Shown here: piece by piece, positions 55,791-63,555 of the stretch
How positions within the stretch are numbered: position 1 is the stretch's first letter
Layout: every line of letters starts with the position of its first letter
DNA from: an uncultured Acidobacteriia bacterium
GTDB taxonomy: Bacteria > Acidobacteriota > Terriglobia > Bryobacterales > Bryobacteraceae
Assembly: GCA_903828455.1 (NCBI GenBank)
Contig: CAIKMJ010000022.1
Location: 160,688 to 224,687, forward strand
Reading direction: 5' to 3'
Length of the DNA stretch: 64,000 bases
Translations under genes and position numbers: made by a program
Notes under the pieces: model-generated
What the model saw: only the letters and a program-made list of their open reading frames with translations
What the model was told of the DNA's origin: nothing
Database searches by the model: none

Positions 55791-57524
55791 ATGAAAAAGC
55801 TTAGTTTTAAGATTTTAGGCCTCGCCGCTTTTGCAACTATGTTTGCAGGCGTGTCGTTCGGCCAGACGATCGCCAGCTGCACCGGCGCCGCCGCGAACCC
55901 GGGTCCGGCGTCCGTCCGCGCGGAAGGCACCACCGAACTGGTTGCCGACTTCATTTGGAACTGCCCCATCACGGCCCCGGCCGCTGGCCAGTCCGCCAAC
56001 ATCTCGGTCTTCTTCAACGCCAGCGTCACCAGCCGCGCGCTGACCGCTGTGTTCCAGCCCGGCAACACCACCGGTACGGCTACCGCAGCTTCTGAAGCCG
56101 TTCTGTGGGTTTGCAGCACCGCTGCTGCCTGCAACTCGGCCAACAGCAACAACCCCACCGTCCTCGGTGGCGCGGCAACTGCTGCCCCCGGCGCCGGTGG
56201 CCTCCCCTACTATGGCATCGCCAACGGTACGCAGCTGGCCTTCCAGAACGTGTCGGTTCCGAACTCCGCCACCATCTACTTCCGTGTGCAGAACATCCGC
56301 CTGAACGCCTCCGCTGTTGCGCTCGGTGCGACCCTGACCTCGCTCACGGCTCAGCCGCTCGTTAGCATGAACAACTCCACCGGTACCATCACCGGCGGCA
56401 ACGGCACCACGCCGATCTCCTACATCTTCAAGAGCCTCGCAGCCCCGGCCCTGAACCAGTTCGCCAATGCCACCCTGAACGGCACGGCGATCAACGGTGC
56501 GGCCGCCACTCCGCAGGTCAACAGCTACACCACCTGCGCTGGTAACGCTCTCCCGACCAGCGGCACGCTGGCTGGTCCGGCCTTCTCGGTGAACGTTGCT
56601 GAGAACACCGTCGGTGTGAAAGCATGGCGCGCGCTCGCTGGTGAAGGCGGTGACTACGTCAACGCTGGCACCGGTGCTGGCTCTGCCTCCTTCGGCACCC
56701 ATGTGCAGCTCGTGTTCGGCTCCGTGCCGGCTGGCGTGACGATCTACGTCCCCGTCGTCGTCACCGGTTCCAGCGCGATGACCGCCAACGGCGCTGGCTT
56801 CTCCATGACCGCCGCGCTGCCCAACTCCCCGGGCGCTGGTCTCACCGCCAGCACCGCCACTGGTGTTCCCGCCGGCTTCGCTGGCGTGACTGCCACCAAC
56901 GGTACCGTTACGGTTGTCTACGAAGTGACGAACAGCCAGACCGCCATCCAGGAATCGGCCACGATCCCGGTCTACCTCGCCTTCGCCAAGAACGCGTTCA
57001 CGACCGCTCAGGGCCCGATCACCGTTGTGGAAGGTCTCGGCGCTCAGGCCGCTGCTGCCGCGGCGACCACGATCCCGAACTTCGCCCCGGTGTCCGCTCC
57101 GGTTCTCAACGGCTCCACCATCAGCCTGTGCTCCACCAACCTGCTGTTCCCGTTCGTGACCAGCGCGCTTGGCTTTGACACGGGTATCGCCCTCGCCGAC
57201 ACCTCGGCCGATCCGTTCGGCACGGTGGCGTCGCCCGGCTCCTGCAACCTGAACTTCTACGGCAGCGGCGCACCCAGCCCCTCGACTGGTGTTGCTGCTC
57301 CGAACGGAAGCCAGAATGCCGGCACCGTCAATGCGTTCCTGCTCTCCAGCGTGGCCCCCGGCTTCACCGGCTACGTGATCGCGCAGTGCAACTACAACTT
57401 CGGTCATGGCTTCGCGTACATCGTGTACAGCCTGACGCAGAACAACGGCGTGTCCATGGGCTACCTCCCGCTCATCCTCCCGAACCGTGCAACCGGTGCG
57501 GCCAGCGAAGCCCTGTTGAACTAG
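55791..57524 (+). CDS. probably abundant secreted protein with RAEG-type N-terminal domain
   Basis: Exported protein of 577 residues. The signal peptide is MKKLSFKILGLAAFATMFAG with cleavage near SFGQ. After it comes a domain with a Cys pair and VRAEGTTELVADFIWNC, clearly related to the N-terminus of the upstream secreted protein. The rest is Ala/Gly/Thr/Asn-rich and beta-prone, without the TIGR03437 domain. It has an AAGGAG site four bases from its ATG, its own consensus promoter, a long leader, and a strong terminator after it. Its codon use (many GCT and GGT) differs from its neighbours, as in highly expressed genes. It may be a surface or matrix protein. Function unknown. Confidence 0.8.
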   Translation: MKKLSFKILGLAAFATMFAGVSFGQTIASCTGAAANPGPASVRAEGTTELVADFIWNCPITAPAAGQSANISVFFNASVTSRALTAVFQPGNTTGTATAASEAVLWVCSTAAACNSANSNNPTVLGGAATAAPGAGGLPYYGIANGTQLAFQNVSVPNSATIYFRVQNIRLNASAVALGATLTSLTAQPLVSMNNSTGTITGGNGTTPISYIFKSLAAPALNQFANATLNGTAINGAAATPQVNSYTTCAGNALPTSGTLAGPAFSVNVAENTVGVKAWRALAGEGGDYVNAGTGAGSASFGTHVQLVFGSVPAGVTIYVPVVVTGSSAMTANGAGFSMTAALPNSPGAGLTASTATGVPAGFAGVTATNGTVTVVYEVTNSQTAIQESATIPVYLAFAKNAFTTAQGPITVVEGLGAQAAAAAATTIPNFAPVSAPVLNGSTISLCSTNLLFPFVTSALGFDTGIALADTSADPFGTVASPGSCNLNFYGSGAPSPSTGVAAPNGSQNAGTVNAFLLSSVAPGFTGYVIAQCNYNFGHGFAYIVYSLTQNNGVSMGYLPLILPNRATGAASEALLN

Positions 57525-57539
57525 TACACCGCAGTAACG

Positions 57540-57571
57540 AAAAGGGGGGAGCTTCGGCTCCCCCCTTTTTT
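57540..57571 (+). terminator. strong intrinsic terminator with TTCG tetraloop
   Basis: Perfect 13-bp stem AAAAGGGGGGAGC (57540-57552), loop TTCG, and GCTCCCCCCTTTT (57557-57569), followed by T residues. It ends the secreted protein transcript 15 bases after its stop codon. Confidence 0.92.
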
Positions 57572-57612
57572 ATTTCCCCGCTGGATTCTAATCCGCCTGC
57601 CGTCCGCTTCTG

Positions 57613-57631
57613 CCCTGCTGCTACTCCACCG
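57613..57631 (+). repeat. 19-bp direct repeat, copy 1
   Basis: CCCTGCTGCTACTCCACCG, repeated at 57753-57771. On the minus strand it reads as the end of a gene (codons, TAG stop), and copy 2 is the real 3' end of the next gene. Copy 1 ends a minus-strand frame of about 50 codons with a similar ending (VRIAVE versus IRVTVE). Confidence 0.6.
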
Positions 57632-57752
57632 CGATCCGCACCGGCGCCGCCACGTTGTCCGGATAGCCTTCCATTCCCGCCGCCCCATCCGGAATCCGCG
57701 ACGCCATCCCGTGCCGCGCGGGCAGCCGCTCGGCAATCACCGCGCCCGCCGC

Positions 57753-57771
57753 CCCTGCTGCTACTCCACCG
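57753..57771 (+). repeat. 19-bp direct repeat, copy 2
   Basis: Identical to 57613-57631 and 140 bases away. It covers the stop codon and last codons of the gene at 57761-58552. Confidence 0.6.
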
Positions 57772-58552
57772 TCACGCGAATATCGATCCGCGTCCCCAGC
57801 GGCGACACCCGCACCTGCGCTGTCCCGCCGCCCTTGCCGCCGTCCTGGCTCCGGTCCGCGCCCTTCCCAGCGGCTTCCAGCCGCAACGCCGCCTTCTCTC
57901 CGCCATCCAGATGCTTCTTCTCCAGCGTCGCCGTAACGCCGGGGATGGCCGCGCCAATCAGTTCCAGATCCACGCCGCCCGGCAGGCTGTTGGTAATCGT
58001 CACGCTCTGCGCCGGAGCCGCCGCCGTCAGCGACACCGCCGTCCGGTCCGCCTTGACGTATCCTTCCATCGAAGTCGCATCGAGGCTTGCCGGCATCCCC
58101 GGAGGCGTCGGCATTCCGGAGCCGGGCGAACCCGCCGCCGTCATCGTGCCGAACGGAGTCGGCGCCTGCTTCTCAATGTTGAGCACCCACTGCCCCTTTT
58201 CGGTCTTCCAGTGGCTCGCCACCGACGTTTCGAACTGCACCGGCCCCGCGCCCGGCATCATAATGCTGGCCCGCGTGTGAATCGTCACCGTGGCGCGATC
58301 CTTGCCTTCCACTTCCACCTTCTCGATCGTGAACGCCGGAATGTTGTACTGACCCGAACCCGTGTAATACAGATCCCTCGCCTCGGTCGCGACCATCGAT
58401 TCTGCCTGCCGGTACTTCTTCTCCACCTGGAGCTGGAAAAACTGCTGCGCGCGAGCCCGCAGCGCTGCTTCGGCGGCTGCCGCCACCTTCGGCGCGGGCT
58501 GCTGCGCCCACGCAGTCATGGCTACCGCCGGGAAAATCAATTTACGATACAT
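57761..58552 (-). CDS. exported protein of unknown function
   Basis: A 263-residue protein starting with the signal-like MYRKLIFPAVAMTAWAQ. The mature part has an Ala/Glu-rich helix (VAAAAEAALRARAQQFFQLQ) and then a SnoaL/NTF2-like look (FTIEKVEVEGKDRATVTIHTRASI), and it ends with a beta-rich, Ig-like stretch (PAQSVTITNSLPGGVDLELIG). It may be a small periplasmic protein with an NTF2-like or cystatin-type domain. No named family is certain. A TAGGAT element lies six bases upstream of the start. Its 3' end shares a 19-bp repeat with downstream sequence. Confidence 0.72.
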   Translation of the reverse strand: MYRKLIFPAVAMTAWAQQPAPKVAAAAEAALRARAQQFFQLQVEKKYRQAESMVATEARDLYYTGSGQYNIPAFTIEKVEVEGKDRATVTIHTRASIMMPGAGPVQFETSVASHWKTEKGQWVLNIEKQAPTPFGTMTAAGSPGSGMPTPPGMPASLDATSMEGYVKADRTAVSLTAAAPAQSVTITNSLPGGVDLELIGAAIPGVTATLEKKHLDGGEKAALRLEAAGKGADRSQDGGKGGGTAQVRVSPLGTRIDIRVTVE

Positions 58553-58723
58553 GATTCCATCCTAATCGAAAGAGTGGATTACAGGCAGGAGCCCGCGGGA
58601 ATCCCGCGGCCTCGACACACAAGGCAGACGAATATCGCCGCCGGCGCGTTTCGCCTCCGACAACCGCAGGGAAAAGAGGAAGTGAGGTGCCCCGGAAGGA
58701 ACACTCCGATAAGCGGGGAATAG

Positions 58724-58801
58724 TGGTCGGGCTGCCGGGATTTGAACCCGGGACCTCTTGCACCCCAAGCAAGCGCGCTAGCCAGGCTGCGCCACAGCCC
58801 G
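58724..58801 (-). tRNA. tRNA-Pro (anticodon GGG), CCA encoded
   Basis: On the minus strand the acceptor stem CGGGCTG pairs with CAGCCCG, and a D arm (GCGC/GCGC), an anticodon stem CTTGC/GCAAG around loop TTGGGGT (anticodon GGG), and a T arm CCGGG-TTCAAAT-CCCGG are all formed. The 3' CCA is encoded. It decodes CCC and CCU. Confidence 0.97.
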
Positions 58802-58850
58802 AATTTACCAGTGTACACGGTCGACGCACGCGCCGCGCCGGGCCCGCCGC

Positions 58851-59582
58851 TCAGGCCAGCACGGCCGCCGCTTCCTCCGTTGCCGCCACGTCTGCCAGCA
58901 CGAACCGGTACCCGATCCTCGGCTCCGTCACAATAAACGTGGGTTTCGAAGCCGACGGCTCAATCTTCTTCCGCAGCTGATTGATGAACACCCGCAGATA
59001 CTCGATCTGGTCGCTGTACTCCGGCCCCCAGATCGCCTGCAGCAGCCTCTTGTGCGGCACCGGCGTATTCGGCTGCGCCGAGAGATAGCGCAGGATGTCG
59101 AACTCGGTCGGCGTCAGCCGCACCGGCTTTCCGCCCGCCGTCACCCGCCGCATCGCGAAATCCACATCCAGATACTCGGTCGCAATCCGCTTCGGCGTCG
59201 TATCGGTCGCAAATCCCGTCCGCCGCAGCGCCGACCGGATCCTCGCCAGCAACTCGTCGAACCCAAACGGCTTGGTCACGAAATCGTCCGCCCCCGCGTC
59301 CAGCGCTTCCACCTTGTCGCGCTCCGAGTCCCGCACCGACACCACAATCACCGGCATATCCCAGCCGTTGCGAATCGCCCGGCACGTCGCCAGCCCGCCC
59401 ATTCCCGGCATGTTCATGTCGAGCAGCACCACGTCCACCGCCTGCGCGCGCAACAGCTCCAGCGCCTCTTCGCCGCTCTGCGCGTCCAGTACCTCCGCCC
59501 CGTGCGCGCTCAGCCCCGTACGCAGCACGCGGCGTATCTGCGGCTCATCGTCAATGAGCAGAATAGTGCGGTTCGCGATCAT
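58851..59582 (-). CDS. kdpE: KdpE-like OmpR-family response regulator
   Basis: Two-component response regulator of about 243 residues. The receiver domain has the acidic pair in IDDEPQ, the phospho-acceptor Asp in VVLLDMNMPGMGG and the Lys in VTKPFGF. The C-terminal winged helix is of the OmpR type (LRVFINQLRKKIEP). It is closest in type to KdpE. Its start lies within the histidine kinase gene upstream, overlapping by about 32 bases, so the two are translated together. ATG 59582 is chosen because it begins directly before the receiver domain. Confidence 0.9.
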   Translation of the reverse strand: MIANRTILLIDDEPQIRRVLRTGLSAHGAEVLDAQSGEEALELLRAQAVDVVLLDMNMPGMGGLATCRAIRNGWDMPVIVVSVRDSERDKVEALDAGADDFVTKPFGFDELLARIRSALRRTGFATDTTPKRIATEYLDVDFAMRRVTAGGKPVRLTPTEFDILRYLSAQPNTPVPHKRLLQAIWGPEYSDQIEYLRVFINQLRKKIEPSASKPTFIVTEPRIGYRFVLADVAATEEAAAVLA

Positions 59583-61077
59583 GAGTTTCCCTCCCGGCCG
59601 ACACCGCCGGCAGCGCGAACCGAAACGCCGGCCCCGCCGCTTCCATGTCGAGCCAGACTCGTCCGCCCAGAGACTCCGCAATGCTGCGCGTTATCGCCAG
59701 CCCCAGTCCGGTGCCTTCTACGCTCGTCCGAGTCGTACTGCCTCGATAGAATTTATCAAAAATCAGACCCCTTTCGCTCGGGCTGATTTCGCTCGACTCA
59801 TTCCGCACCGTCAGCACCACCTCCAGCCCCGTACTCTCCGCCGCAATTTCGATCCGCGAACCCGGCGGCGAATACTTCCACGCATTGTCCACCACCTGGA
59901 TCAGCATCTGTTCGAACAGAAAGCTGTCTCCCCTCACCGCCGGCAGATCCTCCGGCAGGTCCACCACAAACCGGCGGCGCTCCAGATACCGCTCCATCCT
60001 CGTCGTCACGCGCGCCACCACCGCCGCCACGCTGCACTCCTCGCGAAGCGGATTCCGCTGCCGGCTCTGCAGCCGCGCCACCTCCAGAGACTCCTGAATC
60101 AACCGCTCCAGCCGGTCCGCCTCTTCATCGATCGCCGCCGCCAGATCGCGGTCCGCCCCCGCCTCCAGACTCCCCGAATACCGCAGTGCCGACGCCGCCG
60201 CCTTAATCGACGTCAACGGCGTCTTGAAATCATGCGCCAGCGCGTTCAGCACCGTGTTCCGCAACTCCTCGCCCTTTTGCTCCGCCTCGATCCGCGACTT
60301 TTCCTCGGCGCTCCTCGCCCGCTCCAGAACCAGGTGAATCACGCGGCCGACCATATCGCGCACCTCCGCCGAAGCGCCAAACCCGTACAACTCCAGCCTG
60401 TCGTCCCCGCCCAGCGCAATCTCTAATTTCGACGTCCCAGGCTCCGCCGCGCCTGCCGCAAAAACCCGCTCCTCTCCGCGAACATGCAGCACCGCCCTCT
60501 CGGCGCCGAACAGCTCAACCACCTTCCGCACCGCACTCTCGCCCGCCTCGCTCACCGTCACCGCCGCCTGCAGCACATGTCCCAGTCCCTGCAGCCGCTC
60601 CATCTCCTCGCGCCGCCGGATCGCTTCATCCGCCCGCTCCTGCGCCCGGATCGCCAGCCTGCTTCCCGTAAACGCCGTCAGCAGCATCGCGAGGAATGTC
60701 ACCGCCGCCTGCAATCCGGTAATCTGCGGCCTGCCGGCTCCGTCGATAAAGTAGTAGCTGAAAACCGCGCTCGCCACCGTACAGCTCAGGAACGCCAGCA
60801 CACGATCGCGCAGCGTCGCCACCACCAGCACCGCCAGCAGCAGCAACATTCCTGTCGTCGCACGGTTCGCCCCCAGCACGAAGCCGCCCCACGCGCCTGC
60901 CCACAGTACCGCCGCGACCGCCGCCAGCCGCAGCCCCCGCGCCACCGCCCGCAGCCACAGCCCCCGCCGCGCAGACTCCGCCGATACCGCCCCGCAGCCA
61001 CCGGCCGCCCACCTCTTCTTCACGTCTTCCATGACCACGCTCTCCGCCTCGGCCGCCCGATCCTGAAATCCCGCCAC
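59551..61077 (-). CDS. KdpD-like sensor histidine kinase lacking the N-terminal KdpD/Usp domains
   Basis: Histidine kinase of 508 residues. It has the four-helix DUF4118 membrane region found in the middle of KdpD (residues about 50-130), a GAF-like segment, a HisKA domain with the H-box LAHDFKTPLTSIKAA, and a HATPase domain with VDNAWKYSPPGS, GLIFDKFYRG and GTGLGLAITRSI. It lacks the large N-terminal KdpD and Usp domains of E. coli KdpD. The start at 61077 is a GTG; an ATG 15 codons later is possible. Typical KdpD regulates potassium uptake, but no kdpFABC genes are here. Confidence 0.88.
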   Translation of the reverse strand: MAGFQDRAAEAESVVMEDVKKRWAAGGCGAVSAESARRGLWLRAVARGLRLAAVAAVLWAGAWGGFVLGANRATTGMLLLLAVLVVATLRDRVLAFLSCTVASAVFSYYFIDGAGRPQITGLQAAVTFLAMLLTAFTGSRLAIRAQERADEAIRRREEMERLQGLGHVLQAAVTVSEAGESAVRKVVELFGAERAVLHVRGEERVFAAGAAEPGTSKLEIALGGDDRLELYGFGASAEVRDMVGRVIHLVLERARSAEEKSRIEAEQKGEELRNTVLNALAHDFKTPLTSIKAAASALRYSGSLEAGADRDLAAAIDEEADRLERLIQESLEVARLQSRQRNPLREECSVAAVVARVTTRMERYLERRRFVVDLPEDLPAVRGDSFLFEQMLIQVVDNAWKYSPPGSRIEIAAESTGLEVVLTVRNESSEISPSERGLIFDKFYRGSTTRTSVEGTGLGLAITRSIAESLGGRVWLDMEAAGPAFRFALPAVSAGRETHDREPHYSAH

Positions 61078-61125
61078 AACCCCGCTTTCTCAATCGCGCT
61101 GTCCCAATCGCACCGCCCCAACCGA

Positions 61126-61131
61126 TACAAT
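61126..61131 (+). promoter_or_regulatory. -10 element of metF, predicted leaderless
   Basis: TACAAT is seven bases before the metF ATG, with no ribosome binding site between. It lies in a 61-base gap between divergent genes. Confidence 0.5.
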
Positions 61132-61138
61132 CGAAGCT

Positions 61139-62035
61139 ATGTTCATTCGGGACCGCCTGGCCTCCGGACCGCCCTCCATCTCGTTCGAATTCTTCCCGCC
61201 GAAATCCGACGAAGCCGCCGCCCAGCTCCAGCGCACCGTCGCCGAACTGGTCGACCTCCGCCCGTCTTTCGTCTCCGTCACCTGGGGCGCGGGCGGCACG
61301 GTCCGCGACAAGACCATCGAGATTGTCTCACGAATCCGCAATGAAGTGGGCCTCGAAGCCATGGCTCACCTCACCTGCGCCGGCGCCAGCCGCGACGAAA
61401 TCGCCGCTATCCTCGAGCGCATCGCCGCCGCCGGAATCCAGAACATCCTCGCGCTCCGCGGCGACCCGCCCAAAGGCTCGTCCACCTTCACCGCGGCCGA
61501 AGGCGGCTTCTCCTACGCCAACGAACTGGTCGAATTCATCCGCCGGACCTTCCCCGGCGACGTCTGCCTCGGCGGCGCCGCCTACCCCGAAAAGCACGTC
61601 GAATGCGGCAACCCCGCCGTCGACCTCAACAACCTCAAGCGCAAGGTCGACGCCGGACTCGACTTCCTCGTCACCCAGCTCTTCTTCGACAACAACCGCT
61701 ACTGGGAATTCGTCGAACGCGCCCGCGCCGCCGGCATCCGCATCCCCATCATCCCCGGCATCATGCCCATCACCAACGCCGGCCAGGCCGAACGCTTCAC
61801 CGTCGCCTGCGGCGCCACTCTGCCCTTCAAACTCGCCGCTGAGCTCGATCGCCGCCGCCACGACCTCGCCGCCGTCCAGCAACTCGGCATCGCCCACGCC
61901 ACCTCGCAGTGCATCGACCTGCTCACCAACGGCGCGCCCGGCATCCACTTCTACACCCTCAACCGCAGCACCGCCACCCGCAAGATCTTCACCGCGCTCC
62001 GCACCATAGGCCTCGCCGGCGAACCCGAAGCTTAA
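61139..62035 (+). CDS. metF: 5,10-methylenetetrahydrofolate reductase
   Basis: FAD-dependent enzyme of 298 residues making 5-methyl-tetrahydrofolate for methionine synthesis. Visible motifs are SFEFFPPKSDEAA (16-28), SVTWGAGGT, ALRGDPPKG and DAGLDFLVTQLFFDNNRYWEF. The length is normal for bacterial MetF. It is divergent from the sensor kinase gene. No methionine-related riboswitch can fit in the short upstream gap. Confidence 0.96.
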   Translation: MFIRDRLASGPPSISFEFFPPKSDEAAAQLQRTVAELVDLRPSFVSVTWGAGGTVRDKTIEIVSRIRNEVGLEAMAHLTCAGASRDEIAAILERIAAAGIQNILALRGDPPKGSSTFTAAEGGFSYANELVEFIRRTFPGDVCLGGAAYPEKHVECGNPAVDLNNLKRKVDAGLDFLVTQLFFDNNRYWEFVERARAAGIRIPIIPGIMPITNAGQAERFTVACGATLPFKLAAELDRRRHDLAAVQQLGIAHATSQCIDLLTNGAPGIHFYTLNRSTATRKIFTALRTIGLAGEPEA

Positions 62036-62054
62036 ACGCCGCTTTTCCGCTAGT

Positions 62055-62993
62055 ATGAAGTCTGTGATCACCCGGCGCACCGCTCTCGCCGCTCTCGGCG
62101 CGTCCGCGTTCTCCCGCGCCGCTCTCTCGCAAACCATCGGCGGCGGCCCCGCGCCCCGCATCCCCTCCGCCGGCCCCCTCCTCTGCTGCTACTCGCAAAA
62201 CCTCGCCAAAGTCGAATACCCCGAACTCGGCATCATCGCCGAACAAATCGGCTACGACGGCGTCGACCTCACCGTCCGCCCCGGCGGCCACGTCAGCCCG
62301 TACGTCCTCAATGTCGATCTCGTCCGCGCCTTTGAAAGCGTCCGCGCCGCCGGCCTCGAACTGCCCATGATCACCACCGCCCTCACCACGGGCGGCGACC
62401 CCACCGCCTACCCCATCCTCGCCATCACCGGCCGCACCACCGTTCATCTCTACCGCACCGGCATCTGGTCCGCTAACGGCGTCACCGACAAAGCCACCCG
62501 CCTTGCCCGGATTCGCAACGATCTCCTCAGCCTCGTCTTCCTCGGACAGCGCTGCCAGATGACCGCCATGATTCCCAACCGCGCCGGCGCAGACTTCGGC
62601 GCATCCATCGCCGAAACCGACGCCGTCATCCGTGACCTGGATCCCCTCTGGCTCGGCTACTGCTTCGACCCCTCCCAGGCCGTCACCGCCGACGATCCCG
62701 ATGCCTGGGAGCCCGCCCTCCGCCTTGCCCTCCCGCGCCTCAAAGCCGTCGCTCTTCAGGATTGCGTCCGCACCGGGTCCGATACCGGCCCGCGCCTCGA
62801 GGCATGCCCCCTCGGAGAAGGCGTGGTCGATTGGTCCCGCTTCTTCAGCATCCTCGCCGAAGCCAAGTTCACCGGCCCCGCGACCCTTCACTTCGAATAC
62901 CGCGCCTCCGACGAACTCAGCGCCATGCAGAAGGATCTCGACTTCGCCCGCAAACAGATCGCCCTCCACTACCGCCCCAAATCCGGTACGTAA
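62055..62993 (+). CDS. Tat-exported sugar phosphate isomerase/epimerase-like TIM barrel protein
   Basis: Protein of about 312 residues with a twin-arginine signal (MKSVITRRTALAALGASAFS) and a xylose-isomerase-like TIM barrel (YSQNLAKVEYPELGIIAEQIGYDGVDLTV, then FDPSQAVTADDPDAWEPALR and TGPATLHFEY). Such exported proteins in acidobacteria probably act on sugars outside the cytoplasm. The start is uncertain: ATG 62055, or GTG 62064, which lies seven bases after a TAGTAT element and gives the same Tat signal. It follows metF by 20 bases. Confidence 0.85.
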   Translation: MKSVITRRTALAALGASAFSRAALSQTIGGGPAPRIPSAGPLLCCYSQNLAKVEYPELGIIAEQIGYDGVDLTVRPGGHVSPYVLNVDLVRAFESVRAAGLELPMITTALTTGGDPTAYPILAITGRTTVHLYRTGIWSANGVTDKATRLARIRNDLLSLVFLGQRCQMTAMIPNRAGADFGASIAETDAVIRDLDPLWLGYCFDPSQAVTADDPDAWEPALRLALPRLKAVALQDCVRTGSDTGPRLEACPLGEGVVDWSRFFSILAEAKFTGPATLHFEYRASDELSAMQKDLDFARKQIALHYRPKSGT

Positions 62994-63290
62994 GCAGTTC
63001 AGCGCCGCCGCGATTCACGCCGCCCCGCTCCGGTCGTTTCTCCGGACATTCTCAACGATCGCAACGAGGATCTCATTCTGTTGGCGGTTACTTCGCAGCT
63101 GCATCCCTTTCCGCATTCGATCCCTGTTCTGCCCCACGACTGCGAAGACGGCGCGCTGCCGAAGGAATCCCTTGTCAAGCTGACAAAAGTCTTCACTCTG
63201 AGTTCCGCGCTCGTGCTGAAAAAGATTTGCCGCCTCCGCGACCGGCACGTCAACGTGGTCCTTGAGGGCCTGCGAACCCTGTATTCCTGA
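62994..63290 (+). pseudogene. truncated MazF/PemK-type toxin remnant
   Basis: The frame that follows the stop of the upstream gene encodes RRPAPVVSPDILNDRNEDLI then LLAVTSQLHP and ends in VVLEGLRTLYS, a pattern that fits the core of PemK/MazF-family RNases (RRPA-VVVS...DVILAAITS). The N-terminal segment that normally holds the GD..-VPFPF motif and a start codon are missing, and the frame is in phase with the stop of the preceding gene. No antitoxin gene is visible. It is likely a dead toxin-antitoxin fragment; a TTG at 63081 would give a 69-residue product but is unlikely to be functional. Confidence 0.62.
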
Positions 63291-63555
63291 GTTCGTTTCG
63301 GAGTGCGCAGGACCGCACAGACCTTCCTGCTGCGGGCAACGGAAACGCGCCAAATCCGGCCGCAGCCCGTTCGCAGTCACGCCACCCGAAAATATTTTCG
63401 TCCCGCGCCCATCTGTTTCATTCGCAACGATTTTTTGCTTTTCTCCGCCCTTCTGCGCGTTCCCTCGCGCGGCGATTTCCGACGCTCCGCTGCTATAGCT
63501 GTGATGAGCCAGGCCTGTACGCAGCCTGAATCCAGTCGAAAAGGAAGATTTCCCA

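Noticed and set aside
57386..58723. 445-codon plus-strand open frame
   Set aside because: Runs through a strong terminator and across the end of a real gene; Arg/Pro/His-rich with no similarity.
61078..61138. SAM or cobalamin riboswitch before metF
   Set aside because: The gap is only 61 bases and lacks conserved aptamer sequence.
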